From NCBI GenBank assembly GCA_963682175.1, contig OY821775.1, positions 48,580,053 through 48,644,052 of the forward strand: a stretch of DNA of 64,000 nucleotides. Direction: 5' to 3'. Below the pieces are notes generated by a model, which was not told where the DNA came from, did no database searches, and was given only the letters and a program-made list of their open reading frames with translations. This stretch comes from Triglochin maritima (lineage: Eukaryota > Streptophyta > Magnoliopsida > Alismatales > Juncaginaceae). Made by a program: the position numbers and the translations under genes. Positions 12,201 through 23,735 of the stretch are shown piece after piece (positions within the stretch are counted from its first letter, which is position 1; each line of letters starts with the position of its first letter).

Positions 12201-13631
12201 ATCATTTTCTCTAGCAGTTTTTTTATTATCTGAGTCCTGGGGGGACTGCATTTTGCCTCTTGGAGTTTTACCTTTTAGACTGAGGTATTCCCTAGCTTCT
12301 TTGACTGATCTTATGATCAAAGGCTTTGCTGAATTGTATGTGTCCTTTGACAGGGACGAGTGCTCTGATGAAACCTGATCGGATTCTTTAGTGTTGCTTT
12401 CATTTGTGTTCAGAGCACCGTTTTCATCTCTAGTTACCTCTTGATCATTCCTCTTCGTATTCGTAGGAGCCAGAGGTTCCATTGTCAGATTATTAACAAT
12501 AGGTTTAATGTTCTTCAAATTCAAATCGTTTTGTTCTTTTCTGTTATATTTCTGCCCCTCCCGTTTCTCCGATTCACGGGCTTGCCTTGCCATTGCTCTA
12601 ATCTCTTTTACTTTATCTTCAAAGGTAGAATCATTGCCAACCGATCCTAGGTTTGCAAGCTGTTTCAGTGGTGTAGATTTCGCGCTCATGATATTTTCCA
12701 TTAATTTGTTTCTATCTAAAGTTGGTCGGTTATCAAAATCCATTGGGATCTCAGGAGCATCTTCAACAACTTCAACACTGCCTTTCACCACCATATCCCT
12801 CTCTTTTCTTGCCTTCAATTTCCTTCTAAGCAGTTCCTTCTCCTCACTCGTCGGCTCAGTCTCGCCGCCTCTAAACAACGAGGCTTTAACCGCCCACACA
12901 AGAAAATACCCGAACAAAACCGTTAATCCAACCGGTCGAGAATATTTCACAAGACTCTTACCCCAAACCACAGCAGAATTAAACCCCTCAACAAAGGACA
13001 CTTTCTCCCCTTCAACGACAACCTTAAAAATCGAACTATTCTTCGGCACCTCACTCACCCCCGACATAATCTCCTCCGCAATCAGCTTAGCACGCAACAT
13101 CCTCGAACTCAAACCCAAATTCCCAACCTCACCATCCCATTCCACCGACCGAGCCTCGATCCTACTTCTCCTAACAATCTCGCCCTCGCTAACTTCGACC
13201 CGAGCAATTTTCCCACCGGAACTCTTATAAACGGTAAATATCGGACCGGTCCCGACACCCCAAACCTCATTATCTCTCTTGTACTGATCAACCCAACTCT
13301 CCAACCTATTCCAAAGCTCAGATTCCTTCGAAAGATCCGACCTTTCCTCTCCTCTACCCTCCAAACCACCATCCAACTCGACCAAATCGTCTCCAACATC
13401 TCTATCCAAATCCAATTCGGAAATACTAGGGTTTGGGACTACCTGAGCTTCTTTTAAGGAAAGCTTCTCCCTGAGAACGTTTCGGCGCCTCGAGTGACGC
13501 CTCAAACTTGCCGAAACCTGGATTATGCGGCGGTTGTTACGGGGAAAGGAGGCGAAAGGTGGGAACTTGGATTTGAAGGAGAAGAGTGGAGTGGAGTAGG
13601 AAGTGGAGAAGGTTGGGGTTAGGGTTCCCAT
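9236..13631 (-). CDS. EMB1703: EMB1703-like plastid protein; six exons
   Basis: Exons (minus strand) are 12122-13631, 10902-12026, 10038-10669, 9711-9920, 9370-9587 and 9236-9275. All phases match and give about 1,244 residues. The first 45 residues are Ser/Phe/Arg-rich like a chloroplast transit peptide (MGTLTPTFSTSYSTPLFSFK). A single hydrophobic segment follows at about 232-251 (PVGLTVLFGYFLVWAVKASL). A long charged middle region comes next, then a conserved C-terminal block with HTKKWSREFLELYNAETDP, YLWWLDLEFVLCIELYT, NPKQYHIIAFEDPGDSKNF and MYHDEIMRERSVDMGALMKG. This ordering matches EMBRYO DEFECTIVE 1703, a plant-specific plastid protein needed for embryo development; the molecular role is not settled. 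Exon 2 holds a three-copy 37-residue repeat. Splice sites are GT-AG throughout. The naming is from memory of the C-terminal block. Confidence 0.75.
11297..11625 (-). repeat. Three-copy ~37-codon tandem repeat within EMB1703-like exon 2
   Basis: The translated copies each begin I(E/G)I(T/E)xxMxxDD and end SSxxxxDxxD or near it: IEITMERDDARQPNG, IGIETNMDRDDIKQPSGS and IGIETNMEKDDTKLPNRS. The copies are about 105-111 bp, hydrophilic and probably disordered. Confidence 0.75.
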
Positions 13632-13681
13632 TGCGGAACCCTAATTGGAATGTGTTCGTTTTTGGGGAATTTGGGTTTTGG

Positions 13682-13690
13682 AAACCCTAA
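13682..13690. promoter_or_regulatory. Telo-box upstream of the EMB1703-like gene
   Basis: AAACCCTAA lies about 50 bp upstream of the start codon. Telo-boxes are common in 5' regions of plant housekeeping and growth-linked genes. A near copy GAACCCTAA lies at 13636-13644. Confidence 0.5.
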
Positions 13691-13691
13691 T

Positions 13692-14458
13692 ATTGCGGGA
13701 ATTTGGAAGGGGAGAGGAAGCTAAAACCCGGGCTAAACCGCCGGGGAAGAAGATAGAGGTGGGATTTGTGCATGAAAAGTACACGCCCTTCCCGCATATT
13801 ACAAACACATCCATGTATTTCAACCATATTGGACATCCAGTTCGATCCAAACTTTTACGTAAAACTACGAATGTGTTTAAATAATTGATTTTTAAAGTTC
13901 AACGGGTGGAAAATATTACAAAACAAAAGTTGAAGGGATTGTCACCTTTTAAAATTAAGATGTGCAAAATGATATCAAGTAATGACAAATTGTAATTAAT
14001 AGTTTGGAGAACGCTATGCATTTTTAATTTTTTAGGAGAATAAATTTTTTGAGTATCCTCAAAATATTCAATGTCTTCCCGGGTTTATGCCCTTTTAATA
14101 TTTTGGTTTCCACTTTCGATGTTTCTCACAGTAATACAAATTGGTATATAGGTAGATTGAACAATCTACCCTTACAGTAACACGAACTTCTGATATAAAG
14201 CTAGAACTAGGAATCTCCGTAAAACTTTTGCACATATTTTCTAGTGTTTCGTAATATCCCAGACATCATTTACTTTCACTAAAACTTTCAATCATACCAC
14301 TCATCAAATATTTAAAAATTCAACTTCGACCCAGAGTAATACAGTTAACATATACACTTACATATATTCATTAGTATTGTCCTCAAACCGCATATAGCAT
14401 TTATTTATATGTATTATATAGTATACCAACCAAAATTCCTAATTATCTTCAAAATATT
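13692..14458. other. EMB1703-like promoter side and intergenic DNA
   Basis: I see no gene. The segment 13835-14010 (TTCGATCCAAAC, TACAAAACAAAAGTTGA, AAATTGTAATTAAT) is a diverged copy of sequence at about 31310-31540, so it is a dispersed repeat. Confidence 0.45.
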
Positions 14459-14466
14459 TAGATCAT

Positions 14467-15138
14467 TAGGACTATCAATTTTACACAAAACACAATTACA
14501 CGACATGAAAACGACATGAACTTAACGGATATGGATTGAGAATTTGAACACGATTAATAAATAAGTTTGATATAGCAACACGATTATTAAATGAGTTGGA
14601 TATGGATTTCTGCTGTAAAAACGATTAACACGATTAAAACACGATAAGTAATCAAGTAATTAAGTACACGATTATGAAGTATTAACTATTAAATTATTGA
14701 TCGTCAACTATGTGTTTATGTTTACTATTAATATTAAGTAGTCAGTTACAACAGTTTCATTTGCATGTGATTTTCTATTAATGTTATTGTGATTGTCTAG
14801 TACTTTTAGTGGTTGATATTTGTTTGGTACAATACTTTAACAGGTAATAATCATGTGTTTAACGGGTGACGTGCAATCATGCAATCCGGTATTCGTGTAA
14901 TAAACGAAACTAATTGTGTATGAATTATTGTTTAATAATGTAAACGGTAATCATGTTAAACGTGTACACGAAGTTACATATTTAATAATCATGTATAAAC
15001 GGGTCGTGTTGTGTAAACACAATTATAAACAGGTTGGATACAACAAAAGTCTAGCAACATAATTTTTAAATAGGTCAGATACGACGCAACACATAGAACT
15101 TATATATAGAACTTCGCATGACACGATTGACAACCCCA
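14467..15138. mobile_element. Non-autonomous hAT-type element
   Basis: The flanks are perfect 8 bp duplications TAGATCAT (14459-14466 and 15139-15146). The ends read TAGGACTATCAAT and, in complement, TGGGGTTGTCAAT, which resemble hAT terminal repeats of the TAGGGGTGTCAA type. The interior is full of ACACGATTA, GGGTCGTGTTGTG and related motifs and has no coding capacity. Confidence 0.7.
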
Positions 15139-15422
15139 TAGATCATGCCTAAAAAGTACATTTTCTTTAGAAGCCTAAAGCAAAAACTTTCAACAGATAC
15201 ATTACCCATTAGAAGATAAGATGGTCATTTATGCGAGCAACGAAACTGATGATTTACTCATTGGAAGATAAGACAATTGATCATTTATGTCAACTCTCAA
15301 ACTACAGATTCCACACACTTCAGGCACACCCAGCAGCATCTTGCTCTCATTGAGTTTCAATCATCAGCGGGAAACAAGATAAAATTACATATTGGAACAT
15401 TACAATGCGACAAGCTTTGGTT

Positions 15423-18400
15423 TTAGCTGCAGAGGTTGGGTATACACACGCCCGAGTCCAGGTTTTGCTGCTCTTTCCAAATTCGTCCCGTGACGCGCAG
15501 CTTCAGCTCTTTCCTGTCGCCACCAGAGAAGAAGAGCGCCATGTTCCTCTGGATTATAAGTCCGTCGTGGCTGTCACGCACTTTCCTGTGGCTGTCACGA
15601 ATGCTTCGGGGCGTGCCTTCCCATATGAGCTTCCTGCCGTTACCACCAACCTCGAGGCTGTAACTGTAGTTTCTGGCTTCGACCTCGTTGCCCATGAAAC
15701 GGAGGAATGCCATGTAGACGGGAGCCACTCCGAGCTGGAAGGCCTCAAAGTGCAAGCAGAAGAACTGCCCGAAACAGTTGAACACCTGGAAAGGGAAAAG
15801 AACATAAAGTAGAGACCAAAAATAGATCAAATAAGGGCATGCAATTGAGATTCCATCCTTCTCACAATCCAAATATCACATTTTGTAAAGTAAACAAAGT
15901 AGTTGTTTGTGTGCCAATGGCAAGTTGGTAAATGAACTAAAAGAAAAGTTATGACACGCATTAATACTAACACATGTGAAGCATAACATGTCTATAACTT
16001 TCGTCTTTATACTTTGCCTACATGGAATATATGTGGACATGTGGTATTCAGATTCCTTTTACAATTAGTGGAACATGCATCAACAAGACCAAGTTTTTAG
16101 AATAGTTTAGCCAAACAAAGAAACTAATGCTTAACCATCTTCAAAATAAATAAGTTCATTAGCGCCTTCGTTTGTTGAGCTTTGCGCAATTGCGGAAGAT
16201 ATTTGCAATAACCAGAGGCTAAAAAATAGAAAAACCGACATGAATGTGCATTTAATCTAGAATAATGTTGCATAAAAAGTATCCTTGGCGAAACCTTGCT
16301 TCAAAGTGGATTTGTTGATTGTTGACCTAATCTATTGGGTTAGTCATTTTTACATGTGGATTTTCAACCCCCAATTAGGTGAGTCTTTCAGTTATTTATT
16401 AGGAGTAAAATAATCATGTTTACATGTGGATTTATATTCTTAGTCTATTGTTTGGTAAAATAATCTACAGAGAACCACCCTAAAAACTCATAAAAGTTAT
16501 GCAAATTTAAAATAGGCCTACCACGGATGGGTTAAGAACCAAAATCTAATACATTTATTATAGGCCTACAACTGATTTTTGACCTAATCGTTCAAGGAGC
16601 CTATAAAATTCTTTGTAATCTCGTAGTTTCCACCTGTGTGACCTAACCCAATTCTTAAGGCTATATGATCTGACTCCTCTTCTGTGTGTCATTTTCCTCA
16701 CAAATGAAGTATCCCTTCCAAGATGTGGACGTTATTAACACTTATCTACCATTCTTGCTAAATATTACTTCACTAACTTTCAACGACAACAACAACAAAG
16801 CCTTTAATCCCAAACTAGTTGGGGTAGGCTAGAAATGAAACTCTAAGGAGTCACGGTTCAGGCACGTGAATCGCCTTACTTCACTAACTTTCATTGGATA
16901 AAAATCAAACAGCATAGGGAATAAACAAATTATTCAGAGGGATACTTACTGTGAGCATCCAAGTAGCATTCTCAACCTCCCTTGGATTTGACTTCACGTA
17001 TCGATGGTTAAATGTGCATCCACTGTGCATATCCACTTTGTGATCATCCCTCAGATGGGTTACTAAGAAGGCAATATCTCCCACTACGGAGCATTCAGAA
17101 CCGGCATACGGGCAATTGTATGGTCTGAAGTTGCACTGAGATTCATGCTTGAGCTTGCTGTAGTAAGGAAATATTTCTGGACAACCCAATGAGCAGTATT
17201 TGCAGGGGAGTTCAAGTGACTCGGCCACTTTTTCTAACGCAAGGCATCGAATGTCTCCCAACTCCTGTCTACAAGTGGGGCATCGATTGTGCACCCTGGA
17301 TTTACAGGTAGAACAGAGTGTATGTCCATTATGGCACTGCAGAAAGAACAATATCATTTATCAAAACGACACTATATCATGACCAGATATAGTAGTCGAG
17401 CAAGAAAAATGGAAGACATAATCAGGGAGCTGAAACAAAATAAAGAATTTAACGAGAAAAGTGAACCTATTCTACCCAGCCCTGAGAATTTTCAGGAAGC
17501 AATTAAGTAAGAGAAATAGGTAACTATAGGAATATCTGAAATCCAGGGACAAGCCATGCATTACCCAGGTGAATTTTTTCCAAATTATTATAAATTTCTT
17601 TTGTAATTAAAGGGTAAGCATAATGCCAAAGCACATCCAAAAATTGCAGAAGCATGTCACTCAAGGTAAAAGGAGACATATTCAGCTCTGTTGAAGGGAA
17701 CCTCAACAAATAGTGCAAAAAAGTACACACTGCCAAAAGGTTTAAAGATAAATAGTAAGAAATACTAACAATATGACAGAAATGAGCATACGGTGCTAAA
17801 ATCCATCTACAGTTTATATTTGGGCAATGATTCAGCATAGAATCACTTCCAACTTCATCATGACACTCTAGGACCTCATTTGAGTTGCAACTCCAGAGAA
17901 ACATATCTGGAACTCACTGTGAAGAAATGTCTACTATGGTGCAGTAGTACCACTACACCATATCTCCCAACCAAAGCAATTAGGCTTACCAAGAATAGGT
18001 ATATTGGGGTCATAGAAAATTTAAATAAGGAACAAGTATACATTTAAAAAAACACTGATTTTCTTAAATTAGCAAACGTGAAATGTTCCAATTTAAAGTT
18101 ACAGAAATTTAGCATGAAAACGGATTTTAAATCCTTGTGCAATCAAAAGGCCATCACACTTGTATATGTCCTAATTAGGTGTAATAAAAAAAAGCAATAT
18201 CAACCATAACAAGATAAGTGTGCTTGTATGTGTCCACACAACCATTTAATATTAGCAGTTACTATTATTAACAACCAACTTCAAGAGACAGTTGTTTGAC
18301 AGCAGCATGTAAAGCTATAAAATCTCTAAATTTGGCCAGACTTGATTCCACTGATAATAATTAGGAAGCTACGAATTTCCATATTCATGTTGTCTACGGA

Positions 18401-19781
18401 TTCTACATTTGTCACATGTCAAATTTTCCAAGTGACTTCGCTTACTTGTAAAGGTGGAGACAAGTGTATCATCCAACTTACTATATCATAGACCAGCACA
18501 TACATATACAACAACAAAGCATTTTATCCCAAACTAGTTGGGGTAGGCTAGAAATGAAACTCTAAGGAGTCACGGTTCAGGCACGTGAATCACCTTCTTC
18601 CACGCGTTTCTATCCAATGCAAATTCTCGAGGAACATTCCAGACCAGCACATACATATAAATCAGAAAAAAGTATTCTTGACTCTTCTTTCAGAAACACA
18701 ATTAAAGTTATGGGATAATGATTGATGGTTTCCATTGTCGTCGTTGGAAAAAAAATACAATGTAGGACATAGAAAGCCCTTAAAGCTGCATAACATGTTA
18801 ATGCAACAAAATGTGAAGAATCCTCAGAAGAAATCAGCAATATTTGCAGAACATGAGATATCAACCGATTAAAAGACCACAATCCACGGTTACAGAAATC
18901 TCTAATGAGTCTCAAAAATGCACATTCTAAACAAGAAAAGAATGTTAAAATTATCATTAAATGGAAGCTTTTCTATGGTAATAAACCAAAAATTCCAGAA
19001 ACCTTAAAGAACCACAATAACTATCAAAGCTAGTAGATCAAAGTTGGAAATTCCAAAAAGCATTCAGGATCAAAACCAACTGAGCAGCGTCGACCCTACA
19101 AAATTGACCACAAAAAACATGACAAAAGGCAACTCAAAACCCAACATAAATGGAACGATTTTTATTATAAAAAACCTTACAAGAATTGCACAATGCATGG
19201 AATTCCACAATGCAAAACAAAGAAAGATAAAATCTTTACCAACAAACCCTACCCCCAATCCCCAAAAGATCAAATCTTTCTACAGAAATCCGACCCCAAC
19301 CACAAACAGTAATCGACCCAAAATCCAAAAAAAAATCGAATCTTTACAAACAAACCCTACCCCAAAAGATCGAATCTTTACCGACAATCCTCCAAATCCC
19401 AAATTAAAATCGACCCAAAACCCAGAAAGATCGAATCGACCCAAACCCCAAATCCCAAAAGATCGAACCTTTCCTCAAAATCCTCCCTCGAACCCCAAAC
19501 TCTACCCAACCCAAAACCCCAAAAGATCGAATCTTTACGACATCCCCAACCTGGTGAATGGGCGGGTACATGGAATTAGTACAAACGGGACATTCGAGCA
19601 GCTCATGGACGCTGGTCGCCGGCGCGACAACGATCCCTGGCACAGCGGAGGCGAGATTAGGGTTTCCCTGCCCGAGGTTGGGCTTCTGGAAGTGGCGGTG
19701 GTGGTGGTGGTGGAGGAGGGCGGGGTCGTCCTCGTCCATGCCGTCCGACGACGAGACGCACTCGAGGTTGATGTAGTCCAT
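15423..19781 (-). CDS. SINAT: SINAT-type RING E3 ubiquitin ligase; three exons
   Basis: Exons are 19551-19781, 16950-17336 and 15423-15785 (minus strand), all phase 0 with GT-AG borders, giving 326 residues. Exon 1 has a His run (residues 24-28) and the first RING cysteines (ECPVCTNSMYPPIHQ). Exon 2 completes the C3HC4 RING (CHNGHTLCSTC, RCPTCRQELGDIRCLALEKV) and carries the SINA zinc fingers. Exon 3 carries the TRAF-like substrate domain (EARNYSYSLEVGGNGRKL, WEGTPRSIRDSHRKVRDSHD) and ends IPNLCS. Family members ubiquitinate nuclear and cytosolic regulators for proteasomal or autophagic turnover and act as dimers. The reading frame has no lesion. Intron 1 (17337-19550) and intron 2 (15786-16949) each contain an RTE LINE tail. 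The exact paralog number cannot be given. Confidence 0.93.
16783..16875 (-). mobile_element. 5'-truncated RTE LINE tail in SINAT intron 2
   Basis: On the minus strand it reads the last codons of an RTE protein (ATTCACGTGCCTGAACCG, IHVPEP), then a 3' UTR with CCCAACTAGTTTGGGATTAA and a (TTG)n tail. It is flanked by perfect 18 bp duplications TTACTTCACTAACTTTCA at 16765-16782 and 16876-16893. It has the same orientation as the host gene. Confidence 0.85.
18509..18640 (-). mobile_element. 5'-truncated RTE LINE tail in SINAT intron 1
   Basis: The minus strand encodes VPREFALDRNAWKKVIHVPE, the C-terminus of a plant RTE reverse transcriptase, followed by the 3' UTR (CCCAACTAGTTTGGGATAAA) and a TTG tail. 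Perfect 19 bp duplications AGACCAGCACATACATATA flank it at 18490-18508 and 18641-18659, so the insertion is probably recent. Confidence 0.9.
19260..19545 (-). promoter_or_regulatory. Repeated GATTCGATCTTTT motif at the start of SINAT intron 1
   Basis: On the sense strand of SINAT the motif GATTCGATCTTTTGGGG or close variants appears about six times within the first 300 bases of the first intron (near 19525-19541, 19453-19470, 19424-19440, 19363-19380, 19333-19350 and 19264-19282). TTCGATCTT matches eight of nine positions of the reported intron-mediated enhancement motif TTNGATYTG. A role in boosting expression is inferred. Confidence 0.4.
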
Positions 19782-19809
19782 GATCGGAGAGGAGAGGGTT
19801 TGAGTCCGA

Positions 19810-19818
19810 TTAGGGTTT
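19810..19818. promoter_or_regulatory. Telo-box in the SINAT 5' leader
   Basis: TTAGGGTTT (AAACCCTAA on the sense strand) lies about 30 bp upstream of the SINAT start codon. A CT-rich tract follows at about 19828-19860. Confidence 0.5.
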
Positions 19819-20937
19819 GGTGGGTTTGGAAGAGGAGAGGAGAGGAGAGGAGAGAAAACGAAGGGAAGATATCTGGTTTTTTTTTGTTTTTTTATGGGGA
19901 GTTTTGTGGTTTTCTGGGATTTGTAGTTGGAGTTGTGAGTTGGAAGTTATGCTTTTGGTTTTGTGCCAACATTTACTGATTATCTTATTATCTGGTGTTA
20001 TTATGTAAGAATATTTTTTTCAAAATAATTATAAAAATCAGAACAATATAAGTCCGCGAAACTTATTATTATGTATCCACACGCAACGTTTGGACGTATG
20101 CAATCGAGAAATTGTTTTTTGAGAAATCTTACTGTAGCAGTGATACCTACGTCCAAATGTATTTGGATTTTCCCAGAATCTGAAAACCAATTTGTTTGAG
20201 TTTTTGGCTTTTGCATTGGGAAACCAGAAACAACTCCCATTCGTTTCTACTGGGTTTTGCTAACTGTGGCAGACTATTACGGATGTTGAAGCCCTCGAAA
20301 TTGAATTGATTTACAGAAATGCCATCAACATAGTTACAAGTATGCCCTTGAAAGTTAGGACAATGACATGCTATATCCCAAATGCATTCATATACCTTAT
20401 TGACCCATACTTTACCTTTTTCTTGAGTGTTGGGAGAGGTGACGAAGAAGGAGTGTTAGCCGATCGGTGCTGAGTTCTCGTGGCGTTGCCTTCTTCCGTC
20501 GTGGAACGTTGGTCACATGTTGCCATCAGAACAGTAGGTATGTTTCTTTGCCTAATTTACGGTGACGATCTTGCATTTGGGATTGCAACAAACCATGATT
20601 TTCCGGGAAAAAAAACGTCGATTTCGTTGGATCTGTCAGGTAGTGATTTGACTTGTTTTGGTTACATTTGCTCATGATTTTGACGAAATAAGATCTACTT
20701 TTCTTGATGAGTGGTTTTTTTCTTCTTAAAATGTTAGAGGTGGAAGTATTTTTCTTGATTAAGTTGACAATAGTACTATTGCTGTGGTTTTTATTTATGT
20801 TCTGACACCGAAGGTTTTGGTGTTTTATTTAATCCATCAAGCTTAATATTTAATTTGAACCATATTTTTTACCAGCCTGATTATGGTGGTTGTGGACGTA
20901 GCTAGGCTAACTATCTCCTTCTACAAATATTTTTGCA

Positions 20938-22233
20938 ATGGTGGTTTTACAGTCAATGGACGTAGCTAGGCTAACACGCCTGATAGAGGACGACCAGGAG
21001 GATGAATTACTAGTCTTGGCTGTGGTAGCTTGTGTCGATGAATACATTAGGACGTCCTTACTTAGCACCCCCGTCCACACGTCCCCTTTGAGTGGAAATG
21101 ACAAAACACTAGAAATGTTATCTGGACACTGGCAGGTTTGTTACGACGCCTGTAGAATGCAAAAGGATGTATTCCTAAAACTGTGCCACATTTTGAAAGC
21201 CTGAGGCCTACTAAAACCCACCCGTGAGATTAGTGTCGAACAACAGTTGTACATGTTCCTATATGCCTTAGGTCATGCACATGTTAATAGGGAATTACAA
21301 GATAGGTTTCAACATTCTGGGGAAACAGTTAGTCGTCACGTAAACACTGTCATACGAGCTCTCAGCATTTGGGCATGCGATATTATTCAACCGACAGAAC
21401 CCCTAATAGAAACTCCCCAAATTCATTCGGGACCACGGTGGGGGCAAATATTTCCCCTACTTCAAAGATTGTATCAGGGCAATTGATGAAACTCACGTGG
21501 ATGCAGTGGTCCCAAGAGACAAGCAATTAGCGTACCGATCAGGGCGAGACCCGAAGCGCACAACCCAAAATGTTTTAGCAATTTGAGATTTCAAGATGCG
21601 TTTTACATTTGCTATTTCTGGATGGGAGGGTAGTGCCCATGACAGTAGAATACTAAATCAAGCCCTCTACGATCCTAGCTACAACTTTCTAGTTCCCCCA
21701 AATGGTAATTCCCTCATCTTTGTTGTTAGTTTCTTTACAATAGACCTAATTAATGTAATTTATGTTGACTTCCTCACCGTGTACCAGATAAATACTACCT
21801 TGTCAACTCCGGTTATCCTAACCGAAAGGGCTTTCTGGCTCCTTATCGGGGAACTCGATACCACTTGCCTGAATTCCGTGCATATCAACCTCGAGGCCGA
21901 CAAGAAATGTTTAACAGCATGCACTCTTCACTCAGAAACATTATAGAGAGAGCTTTTGGTGTGTTAAAAAAACGTTGGGCATTGTTAAGACACATGGGTC
22001 CTTATCCTCTAAAATCACAAGCATACTTTGTACTAGTAGGAATGGCCCTCCATAATTTCATAATAAATGAGAGAAACGATGAGATGATAGAGGAAGCTGA
22101 AAATTTGGAAGTGACAGATGACCAACCGTCGACATCTCGGGACCAAGGTGGCAACATTCGTGATGAAATAAATATGGGTCACATAAGAGACCTAATTTGC
22201 GATGCAATTGTAACTCGGAATACAAGTATTTAG
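20938..22233 (+). pseudogene. PIF/Harbinger transposase (ALP1-like, DDE_Tnp_4), inactivated
   Basis: The first part reads EISVEQQLYMFLYALGHAHV and RELQDRFQHSGETVSRHVN. The catalytic core has AIDETHVDAVVP (first Asp), GWEGSAHDSRILNQALYD (second Asp) and SLRNIIERAFGVLKKRWALL (Glu). A phase-consistent intron is visible at 21705-21789. The frame is broken by a TGA at 21202-21204, a frameshift near 21430-21450 (in the GGTGGGGG run), and a TGA at about 21586 in LAI-stop-DFKM. Two of the lesions are consistent with point mutations to stop codons. The protein would bind the element's ends together with the Myb-like partner but cannot be made intact. Confidence 0.88.
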
Positions 22234-22486
22234 TACATGTAATTTATTAAACACTTTTATGTAGCTGCGTTTGGATATGTTTGTGGTAGTGGTTGATTAT
22301 GTTGAAACAATACTGTTGAAATCAAACTTATATTTAGCAAGTTATGTACTACATTTTCATCGTTTTAATGTATGACCTTCATCCGGTACTTCCTTTTGCT
22401 TGACAATTGATTGATTAATAATTTTTGTTATTGTTTGGAAGTGTGGGGTCGTACTTGTTTCTTCTCTCTCCACAGGCAAATACAAA

Positions 22487-23735
22487 ATGGAGAATTGCGA
22501 GCCAGAGTCGGTTTCAGAAGAACAAAGCACTGCCTCACCCGTGCACGCACTTCATTCCACCGATTGCAACGGGAATTTGGTCAACTACTCATTCTCTTTT
22601 GAGGATATTTACAAAGATGATAACTTTGAGGTTGAAGCCTACGCACTATAGAATGCAGGCAACATGTTAGCGTTGAAGCCTACCATGCGGGAGTCGGGCC
22701 TCCAGACACTACTGTGTGTGGACTGCAGGAATCCCATAAGCTAGAAAGGACGACTAATTGGACTGCAGAACCACATGCCATTTTTTTGAGACTTTGTGTG
22801 GAGGAAGTAAGGGCTGGAAATAGGCCTGGTACCTCCCTAAACACTGCAGGACGGAACAATCTGGTGAAGAAATTCAACAACTTGACCAATTTAAGCTATT
22901 CATGGGACCAAATAAAAAACCACTGGAATAATGAAAAAAGAAGATATGTGACATGGAAGTGGTTAAAACAACAAATCGGATTGGGGTGGGACCAGGGTCG
23001 GGGCACCTTTTCAATGGACGAGCAGTGGTGGAAGGACAACACTCGGGTAAATCCAACTTTCACTACGATAGTTGAGTTTTTCTTAAATTCAATACATATG
23101 TCTGATATGTAATCCTCAATTTTCTTGGTTAGCAGAGCCATAAATACCTGTCTGACTTCAAGTACGGGCCTTTACTATTCGAGGAGGAAATGTGTTTCAT
23201 ATTTGACAATGGTTTGGCTGATGGTGATGGAGACGCATGTTTGAGTAGAAAAGGCACGAGGAATCGACTACAGACAAATGTCAGCAATGAGTCCCATGCA
23301 GGTCTGGATGAAGAAGCAGGAATTGAGGAGAACAGTGGACAATTTTGTGAAATCAATGTAAGGACAAATGGTCCCAATGAAACACCCCGGCCAAAGACCA
23401 AACAATCGAAAACAAAAAAAGCTCGCATTCCTCCATCAATTCAATACTTGGGTGAAAAGATTGCGAAGGTGTTTGAAGTGCTAGCAAACAAGAAGGAAAT
23501 CCTAGCCGAGGAAGTTAATCTTCACCGACGTGCTCCAAAAGTGCCAGATATAGTAGAGTGCCTGGAAGTTTCTAGGGGTAGCGGAATGGTGGCCGGTACT
23601 CCTGACTGGGTGGACTTGAGCGAAGTCTTTGAATCCGTTACGAAGAGGGAGGTGTTCTCAGCACTACGCGATGTTCAAAGCCGAACAATCTGGATTGAGA
23701 AAGAGTTACAGAAACTGAAGAGGTCAAACATTTAG
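22487..23735 (+). pseudogene. Myb/SANT-like partner protein of the Harbinger element
   Basis: The N-terminus is at the ATG near 22487 (MENCEPESVSEEQ). The Myb/SANT-like domain follows in another frame: NWTAEPHAIFLRLCVEEV, then NNLTNLSYSWDQIKNHWNNE and GLGWDQGRGTFSMDEQWW. After a probable intron ending TTAGCAG near 23134, the C-terminal part reads KYLSDFKYGPLLFEEEM, a basic KTKQSKTKKARIPPS stretch and a final helix ending KLKRSNI. A TAG at about 22648 and frame changes near 22700 interrupt the first part. In Harbinger elements this partner helps nuclear import and DNA binding of the transposase. Confidence 0.75.

Noticed and set aside
12508..13230. 240-codon plus-strand ORF
   Set aside because: It is antisense to exon 1 of the EMB1703-like gene.
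19044..19979. 311-codon plus-strand ORF rich in Asn, Pro and Lys
   Set aside because: It lies antisense to SINAT exon 1 and over the repeat-rich start of intron 1. Its composition comes from the CCCCAAAAGATCGAATC repeats.
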